Source of the DNA: Pristionchus mayeri
Lineage: Eukaryota > Nematoda > Chromadorea > Rhabditida > Neodiplogasteridae
Reading direction: 5' to 3'
NCBI GenBank assembly: GCA_036245805.1
Contig: BTRK01000006.1
Span: forward strand, 26,320,365-26,384,364
Length of the DNA: 64,000 nucleotides
Positions 11,501 to 23,500 of the stretch are shown here, piece after piece. The notes under the pieces are model-generated. The model searched no databases. It saw only the letters and a program-made list of their open reading frames with translations, and was not told the origin of the DNA. Position 1 is the stretch's first letter, and the number at the start of each line of letters is the position of its first letter. A program made the translations under genes and the position numbers.

Positions 11501-14500
11501 GCACATCAAAAATACTTTCGAAAAACTCAACCATGCCTTCAATGTGGATATTTTTGGTCAAACATGAAAAATTTGAAAAGTTTGAAAATTCAATTTTTCC
11601 TAATCTCCACCAATTCTTTCTCTTGGACTTGAAATAGTGTTAGAACTTCGTTTACAGCAACAAAATCACGCTTACATTGTTTGTGGACAATTACAAGTGA
11701 GAACGGCGAAAGTGGGGTTCCACTTACACCTCCAGATGGAAATCATTGTATTCCTCATCTTCTTCTGACTCCGCTGCTCTTCTGTGTACTCTTAGCTTCG
11801 GCATCGCTGTTCTGAGAGTGTTTATGTAGTTCCTTAAATGGTTTCTCGCCATCCAATCTCGGGGCTAAACGGATTTGCCCACCCTGGTCAGTCAATGACA
11901 ACGATTATGGAACACCGTGGAAAAGGCATTCCCTTCATTATAATATTTTCGCCGTTCTCACTTGTAATTGTCCACAAACAATATAAGCGTGATTTTGTTG
12001 CTGTAAACGAAGTTCTAACACTATTTCAAGTGCAAGAGAAAGAATTGGTGGAGATGATGAAAAATTGAATTTTCAAACTTTTCAAATTTTTCATGTTTGA
12101 CCAGAAATATCTACATTGAAGGCATGGTTGAGTTTTCGAAAGTATTTTTGATGTGTACCTAATGACTTCTACTTACTATTTTTGAAAAGAAAATCCATGA
12201 CAAGGCCACCTCTAGGTAGGGAAAAAAATTGTTTTCTGCATAGAAAAACGATTTTTTGGGCATAACGTTTTTCTTTCCGAGTTTTCAAAAATACTTTCAA
12301 CAGAAAAGTTTCTGGAAATAATTTTCCGAACATTTTGAGCCCAGTGCCATCTCTCTAGCTCGTCTGTCAGCTGAAATACAGCGTAACCGGGTGCAAAACC
12401 GGAAAATTCATAAAAGCCGGCTCTGGGACCTATGACCCATATTTTTCGAAAACTTGCTTCTAGGGTATTCTAACACTATAATATGGGAGAAATCGGGAAC
12501 ATTTTTTTTGAAAATGTTCCCGCGCACCTCCACTGACTCGTGATACACGTGTTAATAATTCTCTATTTTGAGAATTTCTAATTTTAGATATGATGAGTCC
12601 TCCTGTGGGACTTCCCTCCATGGCATTTCATGCTTATTCGGCGCACCCATCTACTTCGTCTCCCATCACTCCCTCTCCTCTTTCCTCTCCCCCATGCAGT
12701 GCTCCTGCTGTCCCCTCCTCTTCTGCCGGCCCTTTAAAACGAAGAAGATTCAGTGGAGCCAAGATTCAGCCAGTGAGTATCTCCATCATTTTATTCTGGA
12801 AAATACAAATTTTAGACTCGCATAAAAAAGGTGATGCAGTCAGATGAAGAAATCGGGAGGATGGCAAGTTCTATTCATGTAGTAACTATATGTGTAATAT
12901 GGTATATCAATTAGAAAGCGCTTCCTCCGTCTCCAACCCTTACCAAAACAAGGATAAAAAGGAACTCGAAAAGGTACAAAACTACTTCACCCGACGCTTA
13001 TTTATGCGCTGTTTTGGTCATACTTGGGAAAATATGCACACCGTTTTCGACCGCAATAGGAAACCAGGCATTGATCCTTAGAGAAGCGTAGAATAGCGAT
13101 TGATGTAAGAGTAGCCACAAATCTCATCCGAGGTGAATATAGTATATCCAACCGAAAACAACATTATTTCAAAATTTACCACACGCGAAACGGCATGAAC
13201 TTCAACAACCCTGGATCGAATCATAACTACAGACACAATAGCTTCTTTCCAAGAGCGGCAAGGCTTTTAGTAAATATAACCAGTCATTAACTATTGATTC
13301 TCATCGTCATTAATTTTCCTGTTCTATTTTTAATGTTATCTCACGTTATTTCGTACGAAATAGCATAAATATATATGTAAAAAATATCAAATGTATCACG
13401 AGTCGGTGGATGAAAAGTGACCCACTCGGGAACAATTTTGGAAAAAAAAGGTTTTCCTGTTCTAGTTCTTATTATAGTAGCAGAATGCTATAGTAATGTG
13501 ATTTCGAAAAATCTAGGTGTCCTCAATTATTTAAATTTTTCAACGTTTGGTGAATTCGAAAGTGCGTGCTCGGGGGGCAATTTCCACTCGCCCGCGAATT
13601 CAAATTACCATTATAATTTAGTTTTTATTTTATATTTCGATTTTTTTTTCAAGGTGCCCTATTCAGTTTTCGGTGAATGGAAATAACAGATTGGTATGCG
13701 ACTAAAGATAATTTTAATCGGATTTTGTGTTTGCAAGCATATTGAATTGCACACTCATTTGAACAGTTTTTAAAAAGAATTGTCTAATGGACGTCTTCAC
13801 GGCCCGTCAGAGAATGCGGGGTCAGCGCCGTAACGCGCAAGAAATGCGCAAGGAGTCCAATGGAGCAAGACATTAAAAATATCGGGATGAATAACCTACG
13901 ACTGTTAAATTGTGTCCAATAGGGGGAACTCGGTAATTCTTGTCATGAGGAAGTACAGCTAGAAGTTCTTCGTGTAGCCAGGGGGGAGGACAAGAGGGGA
14001 TCTCATCATCTTTTATCTTGCTCGAGACGTTTCGGGCTCACCGCCCATCATCAGTCGTGGTTAATCACATGTAAGAGAACACGTTAGGAGGAGAAACAAT
14101 CAATGAAGCGAGAGCGTGAAAATCGATAAAGCAGTGAGTAAAGGTAAGGATAACTAATGGAAAGGAAAGGCGCAAAGCGAGAAGTGCGAAGTGTGAGGAA
14201 GAGAGGAAGGAAGGGAGGAGGGGAAGGAAGGGAAGGACAGGCGAGAGATAGTGTGAGAGTGAGAGAGATGAGAGAAGGAGAGGGAGGGGAGAGAGGGGAA
14301 ATAGGAGAGGTCAACCAGTGTGAGAAGGGAAGTGAAGAGAGGATGAAAGGAGAGAAGAGATTAGATGTGTAGAGTTTGCAGGGTAATAGGGGCATTCTCT
14401 TTGGAGAGTTCTACTCTGTTATTCAAAGCGGGATTAATCTTAGCAATATACAAAGCCTCTGCAATCTTACGACGACAAGTGTTAGACTCACGATGGATGA

Positions 14501-17500
14501 TGGTACCAGTAAGTGGAATGGGGACACTGTTATGGTCACTCTTGGAATGAATAGCGAATGCATTGTGTTTGTAGCTAATACAAGTGGGGTTGCGAGCAGA
14601 CTTAAAATGGTCATAAGCTCTTAGATGGAGGGGACGACCTGTCTCACCAACGTAAGATAGTGAACAAAGGGAGCACTTGATAAGGTAGACAACACCAACC
14701 GTCTGACAGCAACCGACACCACCAGTAGGACAGAAGAAACAACGATCACGCATAGGACAAACCGGAGGATCAAGGTGTCGATTTCTCGATAATAAATTGA
14801 GGAGATTAGGGCCGGGCTTCTCAACAATGCGAACTTCAAGTTCAACCTTAGACATAGCATCTCTAGCATCGCTAGTAAAAGCATCACTGATATACGGGAT
14901 AGCGAATACCGGAAGAGGCTTATCAGCACTAAGTGAGATACGAGTGGAAGGGAAGGGAGAAGAACGCTTTGGAGGGCAATAGCCATTACTACCGACAATT
15001 TGAAATGCGAGACTGATTACGGTATTCCTGAGAGGAGACAGAAAGAGCAGTGCGAATGGTGGAAAGGACAATGGAACGCTTAGAATGACTGGGATTACAT
15101 GAGGAGCTATGCAAGAGAATATTACGATTGGCTGGCTTACGGTACCATTTAGTGCTGAAGACACCAGATGGGGTAAGTGAAAGTTGGAAATTGAGGAAGG
15201 GGAGCCAATTATTGGACGGAGATTCCCTAGTAAGCTTGATATTGGGAGCACCCAGGCTATTGAGAGAAGCGAATAGCCTGTCTAGGTGATTTTGGGAGAT
15301 AGCAATGACGATGAAATCGTCAATGTATCTTCCTAGCCATACTATGCCCTCACGAATGGTCTGGGACTCAAGAGAGTGCATGTAAATAACAGCGAGAATA
15401 GGTGCTAAACGATTGCCCATAGCGAGGCCACGAACTTGAGAATAGAATGAACCATCAAATGAGAATACAGAGCAATTGAGGCAAGAGGAGAGGAGATCCT
15501 CGACATCGGTAATGGAAAGACCACGAAGATTGAGACAGTGTGAATGAGAGGACATGAGAGCGAGAGTGGCGCGAACTGCTTCCCCATTGCTAACATTAGT
15601 ATACAAGGCAGATACATCAAAACTCTCAAAGCACATGTTGGGGTCTGGAGCGATGGAGGAAAGGGCAGAGAGTGCATCCCTAGTGTTAGTCAGATGAGTG
15701 GGAATGTGCTGAAGGAGGGGGGAGAGGATTTGTGACAAGAACCAAGAGACACGATCGGTTGGGCCGCCGCAGCCAACGATGATTGGTCGAATGGGGAAGG
15801 AGGAAGGATCGACACCAACAGAGGACAAGTCAATCTTGTGTGTCTTATACAAAACATAGAGCACAGGAACGCAAGGAATACCACTCAAGAGACAATCAAC
15901 AGTACGCTTAGGAAGAGAAATCTTAGGAGAGAGAGCACGGAACTGCTTGTGGATGCTATCGCAAGAATGTTTGAATTGGGTAGAGGAGGAACGGGCATAG
16001 ATAGAATGGTCAGATAGATGCAAAGTAACAATGGCATGTTCGAGCGACTTAGGAAGAATGAAGAAATCTCCGCCCTTATCTGACTTAGTTACACGCAATG
16101 GGCCAGTGGCTACTAGGGATCGAAGATCACGGAGAGCGGATGACTGAGCACGAGAGAGATTGTGAGAGATAGGAAGAACTCGATGTCGGGAGACTATATC
16201 GCGAAGATGTGTTGAAAGGCGGGAAATCTTAGATTCAACAGAAGGAAGTGGAGGTGGGATGCCAGAACGAACAGAGGGAAATGGAACTTTGCTAACTAAC
16301 GGATCTATATTGGTAGAGGTGCCAGAGAGGAGAGAAGCCCAACGAAGGTTAATGGAAAGTTGTTGAAGAGAAATGGATAAGTAAAGGGAGAGGTCACGAG
16401 GGAAAGGACGGGAGGGAACGAACTTGGGGCCTAGAGGCAGTACAGATATAGCATCATTACTCAAATCAGCGCCAGGAGCAACAGAGACACGAGCAAGAGG
16501 AGGAGAGGTTGAACGATGAGGAATGATAGAAGGGCACAGAAACTGCAACTTCTTATACAAACGAGAGCGTTCAGAGGCACGTAAACGGTCACCAATTTGA
16601 CGAGAGAGGGTATTGATACTTGAAAGATGGGCTGGATCTATGGTACGTGACAATAAGGCATCGCTGGCAGAGAGGTCGCGGGTGAGAGAGAACATCAACG
16701 AACGTTTGTGACGAATCTCATCATCGAGACTTATGAAGCCAATACGGTCACGGAGAGGGTGGGCACGATGGGGAATCGAGGATTTGGAAGGGGGGGAATG
16801 GTCGATGAAGCGGGGAAGGACACGGAAGGATCGACAACGAGTGAGGAAATGTATCGATTGACGGACTCGGATCAACTGGTGTCTACTCCGAAAGTTACTC
16901 TTAATGAGTGAAGTGGCGGACTGGCTAAGTCTGATGGAGGCCAGAAGGGACATCAATAGGGGGAACTCGGTAATTCTTGTCATGAGGAAGTACAGCTAGA
17001 AGTTCTTCGTGTAGCCAGGGGGGAGGACAAGAGGGGATCTCATCAGCTTTTATCTTGCTCGAGACGTTTCGGGCTCACCGCCCATCATCAGTCGTGGTTA
17101 ATCACATGTAAGAGAACACGTTAGGAGGAGAAACAATCAATGAAGCGAGAGCGTGAAAATCGATAAAGCAGTGAGTAAAGGTAAGGATAACTAATGGAAA
17201 GGAAAGGCGCAAAGCGAGAAGTGCGAAGTGTGAGGAAGAGAGGAAGGAAGGGAGGAGGGGAAGGAAGGGAAGGACAGGCGAGAGATAGTGTGAGAGTGAG
17301 AGGGATGAGAGAAGGAGAGGGAGGGGAGAGAGGGGAAATAGGAGAGGTCAACCAGTGTGAGAAGGGAAGTGAAGAGAGGATGAAAGGAGAGAAGAGATTA
17401 GATGTGTAGAGTTTGCAGGGTAATAGGGGCATTCTCTTTGGAGAGTTCTACTCTGTTATTCAAAGCGGGATTAATCTTAGCAATATACAAAGCCTCTGCA

Positions 17501-20500
17501 ATCTTGTAGCCAAAATAACATTTATAGCATTATTGGCCCATTTAATTTTTCATTTTTGAAGAAAAATGGCAAGAGCTCCGAAGATCTGTGAACCTGCATT
17601 TCCAGTGTTTCTTATTATTGGTAGTCAGTACTTTATATTTTACTGAGATTTCATAGGACTCGATTCACAAGTGCAAAAATTTCAGCATCTAAATTTAGCC
17701 AAAATCGAGTGTGAAAAAATCGAATTTTCGGAATCAGTGAAACTTTGAGTTTCGCAGCGTCATCTAACTTTATTGTATTTGAAATAATTTATTCTACATT
17801 AGTTATTCCGATTTCATCAATAGTTGTTCAGAAATTAGCAATTTTCACATCGATATTCACACGGTCCGAGATTTGGACCCATATTTCAAACCATTATAAA
17901 AAAGGACCCTCTTCGATTTTCCAATTTTTATTTTTATTTTATACATATGTACTTCAGCTTATATATTCTGCATTAAAATTTCAGGGGAAGGTATCTCACA
18001 AAATTGATATAGATTTTATTCTAGAGTAAAAATTGATTTTCGAATCATATCTTTTCCAAATTTTGTCCAATCGCTTAGGTCAAAACATACAACTTTCTTA
18101 TAATATTTTTCCGCTCATTTTGAGCCCAGTGCTATCTTTTTAGCTCATCTGGGAGCTGAAATACCGTAGAGCCGGATGCAAAACCGGAAAATTCCTAAAA
18201 GCCGGCTCTGGGACATGTGACCTGGATTTTTCGAAAATTTGGCTCTAGTGTATGTTACCACCATACTATGAACCCAAACAAAAATAAAATTTTGAAATGG
18301 TTCTCGGGAATACATTTTTTCCTCCACTGACTCGTGATACCCGTGATATAATCTATTCTGAAAATTGTGTTTTAACAATATTATTTCTTTATATAATCTA
18401 TTCTGGAGAATGACAGAGAATATAATTATTACAAAGAAGTAATGCAAAACGCCATTCACGCGAAAGAAATAGGCCAAAGCCAGTTTTTACCTTGTCAGCT
18501 CGCTCTCTTGAAATCGTGATAAGTACTAGGGTGGCTGAAATGGATCAACGGGTCGCTTTTTAGAGGGCCTCGGCAGATCAGAGACGGATGAGACGGTTAA
18601 CCGTCCCCTCTGGCAGTCCTACCCTCTCTATTTACTGTGGAGAGAGAGACTCTCTCACCTCTCTCTCCCTCCCCTCACGGATGACCCGTATGAGAGAGTA
18701 AACAAGACGGTTAACCGTGATCCATTTCAGCCACCCTAATAAGTACCTTCACATGGGTTCAGGGCTGTACAAAAAGTCGGGATCGCTTTCGCCATTTGAA
18801 TTTTCATTAATTTATTTCCCGGGGGAGCGATACGGTAAATCCGCACCACAATTAATGCTGGCTTTAGCAGCCGGCCCCCCGAAATTTATTTTTTCGCTGC
18901 GTGGATGATAAGCAGCGATTTCGAGCTGACCTGGTCTCGCAACGAAAACCCTGTCGATACAATACTTCAAGTAGTCGCTAAATTTGGCGTGAATTAGGGC
19001 ATGTGTCCATTCTCTCCCATACTTTTCGTGACTGGTGCGATTTTTTTGGAGCAGAGTCCACGTGACCTTCGTTAAACCCATCAGGTCATAATTTGCTATG
19101 CATGCATTCTCACATATTTGCCTTATAATTTGTAGGTTTTAAATGTAATCAAAACTTTGAAATACTTTAAGAAAGTAATTAAAAATTTCGTTTTGGGTCG
19201 ATTGTACAGAAATGGAAAACACGTGATAAAAACATTCATTGCCACATTTGAGCTGAATCGGGCATACATTAGGATTCAAAATATAAACATTAATTGAAGG
19301 TTTTTAAAATTTAAAATGATACTTTTTTTATTAAAAATCGAAAACGTCCAAAACACGTGAAGTCCAGGTGCAAAGCCGGCACATGTTTTGGTAAAATTCT
19401 TGCTAATTCTACCCTATTTGCTGCACTCCTAATACGATATTTTATTCGTGAACTGGTTTGCATCACGGCCGCAACGCGGTTGTCTTACCGGACTATTTTT
19501 CCACTGTTTAAAGGGCCGTGGTCTTACAGAGTGCCGCTCTTCAGTTACATCATTAATCGATTCTATGATGCCGAATGAAGAGTGCAACAATATTGAGAAA
19601 ATTGATATTTACAAACCTTGATAAAAAATTAATATAATTTAATGTTTATTTTTGAGCAATTACGGTAACTTTCGTCGTAGGATACGACGCAGTTTGAAAG
19701 ATCATAATTCAAAGTACCTATCACTAAAATTATAGCCAGAAAGGACAAATTTGAATTTACCGCCGCTGAGTGCTCGATTCTCTCGCGATTCCTTTCATAG
19801 ATGATTTTTGTAATATGTCCAAATTTGATCAGAAATTGCAATGCAAACCTACCCGTCAAATATTCATCTATTTTTTAATGGATTTTTTTTTCTTTTTTTT
19901 CTTTTGAAGTTTGAAAAAAAATAAAAATTCGCTGAAAGTTTCCTGCATAATATCAGAAAAAAAATTTTTCTCGCTGCAAATTTGGATTTTGAATCTTAAA
20001 GTTACCGGACGAGGACAAAATTGACTCCCTATTTTTTGTCCTCCATCGAATAGCCGATGGCTGACTTAGTTGAGCATGAATAAACAAAAATGCTAAAAAT
20101 CAATAATAGCCTCAAGGGAAAGCACGGCAATTTTTTTCTCGACATCCCGTTGAAAGTCATGGTCCCTTTTCTGAACAAAAAATGGTGTGGCACGTGCGGT
20201 CATTTCTATGCTTAACGACACGATTTACACCCCTTATTTACGGTTCTGTATTTCACGGCTTTAAATGTAGTGATGTGCTTGGTTCGTAAACATCGCCCGT
20301 TCACACAAATTAATCAAAATACCGAAAACCGTATAGCTCTAGTACAGTACTTTGACAGAAACGGTAGAAAAGCTACACTCTCAGGCAAGATTTTCAAAAA
20401 AATTACAGTACCACAGGAAACCATCATGGCTGTGCAAAAGAATTTACAGTACATCTTCTTTCACAGGGGTGGCCATTTTTTACCTAGTATGTCGAAAAAA

Positions 20501-23500
20501 TTGCCGTGGGAAAGCAGGAAATGATCCGCGCTCTCTCACTTTTGCATACTCTCTCGTACACGCGACCAGATCAGGGTTTCGTCCTCGTCCGGTAACTTTA
20601 ACGATTTCAATAATCACTATACTGAAAAGTTTCAAACAAGAAAGTTGTTTGTAATATTTTCCACACATTTTGAGCCCATATCTCTAGCTCATCTGGGAGC
20701 TAAGTTACAGCGTCGCCAAGTGCAAAACCTGAAAATTCCTAAAAAGCTGCTCTGGCGCCAATAACCTATATTTTACTAAATCATCTCGCTAGGGTCTCGC
20801 TATTCTACCGCCATACTTTAGCTAGCGCGGGGCAACTTTTGAAAAGTGTTCCAGCGCACCACTGGTTTATATAGTTATTTAATTAATAAATTTTGAAAGC
20901 AGGTAGCGTCTGTTCCTGTAGCAGTCGGTCGGTCGATGGAACACTTCGCAGAGAAGTTCCTCGTGGCTGCATCACAAGTTGTGACGAACACTGGAGCACG
21001 AACTCTCGCTCCACATCATCTGTCAGCCAACCTCTTCCTCTTTCACTTTCTCATCTATCTTGCAGCATTTGCACTCTTCAATTTTGTCTGTTCTCCTCCG
21101 TTGTCTTGCCTAAATATAATGTTCAGGAAGCTTGCAATGCTTGCCACTCCTCACTTCGCATTCCTCGAGCCGATTCTGCGGGAAGTGGGAGTTCCCGCAA
21201 GAGCAGGAGAAGCATACCATTACCCTCCCCAGGCCACTCTTCCACAGGTACATTTTTAATTCCTCGTGCGCTGCTCTTTCCACGTTAAATGAGAGTCGAA
21301 TGAATAACTAACCATTTTTTCATCTCCGTTCTTAAAGTTACCCAACACCCTTAAAAATGGCCTATATTATTATTCCTGAAACTGATAGGCATAAAAGAGA
21401 CTAGTAGAAACGCAATACTAATAAAATCAGAAAATCAATAATTAGTCGCAGAATCGGCTTCATAAACATGTGCGGTGCAACCCTGATCACGATCGATTTT
21501 GCGGGAGGGTTTGAAACGTGAATATTTCGTGCGTTTACAAGCCCGGTTCTATACCAAATTCATCCTCGCTTCTCCCCCGGTTATAGAAATATATGTTTCA
21601 ACAACAAAAACTTCAATATTAAGCCCACATAATCGATTAAACAATATTTAAAAAAACCGCGCGTCAACCCGCTAGCGCTAATTTAATATTCTTAAAAATT
21701 ACGGTACTTAGTGCTTGGTCATGGAATTCGCGGTAAGATATTGTCATGGCGCTAGTTTATTTGCACGGGTGTTGGGTTTAAGATTCAGATCAATCTAATT
21801 GAAGATTCAATTGAATACTACGCAAATTATAACTTATATTCTCTCGTGAAACATATAAGGGGGGGGGGGGGGAGTTCACAATTAGGCGATAGCCAAAGTT
21901 TTTGACTCGTAAGTAACAGTTCAAGGCACGCGTGCTCAAAATCACCCTTTCCCCACACTTAACTTGTTCACAAATCGGCGGCCCCGCCCCCCTCGCACTT
22001 TGGTGCGCGGCATCTGCCCACAAGCATGCGCCTCTTGCTTTGTGGGCGGAGTCAGAGCTTGGCGCGCGTCACTCCCTTCCACACGGCCCTCTACTCGTTC
22101 CCTTCCGGGCACTTTTCCGGAAACTAAATACGGCTCTCGATTCTGTGTGAGACTCAGATCACGGAGGGTAGAATGTAGTTTGTAGTCGTTTTCAAGTGCC
22201 GCGACGCGTGACCGCCTCGCTTCTCTCACGAAATTCGAGAGCAAATTTAGCCGCTTTTGCTTAATAATTTCGCTATTTTAATTAAATTTTAATATTAATA
22301 TTTATCTCCGGGAAAAACACCCCCGGAAGTCTCGGAATAATAGGTTTGGCACCACCCCAGATGAAGATGTATTGATATACCTAACACTGAATTATTTATA
22401 TTTAAAAGGAATAAAAAATGGATCAATAAATGTAAATCATCGATCTAAAAATCATAGAAACGAATAGGGACGGCAGCCCGAATTTTTGAGTACGGAATAT
22501 TGGTTGCCTCCTTCCGACGCTTTTCCTTCAAACTACCGTACTTTTCAAGCCAAATTCTTTCAATAATTTAAAACATTAAAAAAAATATTTAATGTTATTT
22601 TAAAACTATTTTATTGATTGGAATGAATATGAACACATATTGGATGAACACTAAGCATGGCAAGAAGAGACATATCGCAGAACTGGAGAAGTACGACGCG
22701 ATCGAAAATATACATGTTTTTAGAATCAAATGTTGAAGCTTCTTTTTTCTTAATATCGGTGGATTACGAGGCACAAAAAATTCTTTTCAACATAAAAATA
22801 AATATAAATATCAGATAAAAGAGAATGAGGCCGTCAAAGTTGAGCGTTTTACCGTTGTGAAAACACATATTCGGTGTTTTCGAAAAGGACGCAAACCGTA
22901 TATCTGAGATTTTTGGGTATTTTTTTCATCACACTATTTCGATTCGTATGTGCAAAAATCAAAAATATACGGTTTGCGTCCTCTTCGAAATTAGACTTCA
23001 AATTTATGACTACCGTAATCCTAACATATTTACATTGCTTCTGAAGTAGTATTAAATTCCCAGTGCGTTTTATAGTTAAATTTGAGAAATAGTTATTTTA
23101 AGGGTACGTCATATATGTGATGGCAATGTTATAGACCATATTGGCGCATATAAGCCAAGCAGAATAAATTTCAGTTTGCGATAATTTTGAGAACACAGTG
23201 ACCTGCGATACGCTCCATTTGAACTCAAAGCGTCGCCATTTTACCTTGCATTCTTTACTGTTTTTCTCTATATTTTTATTAAATTATTCAAAAACTAAAT
23301 TGAAAAGGCGAAATGTGGTAAGATAAGCTTCCAAATGCGCTCCAATTTGTTAATTGTTTTGCTCATTCGTAAACACCGTTGCCCTCCCTAGAAACGAAAT
23401 ATTTCGAAAACTGCTCCGCCCATTATTTAAATTCCCGCGAAAAAACGCTAGCATTTTGGGAAAAGTCGCACAAGTGCACACCCGAAGAAAAGCGAGGTGA

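Noticed and set aside
20893..21288. Alternative frames of 107-131 codons at 20.9-21.3 kb
   Set aside because: They run through intron 4 of NC2-alpha; the histone-fold frame uses 20907-21021 and 21127-21247 only.
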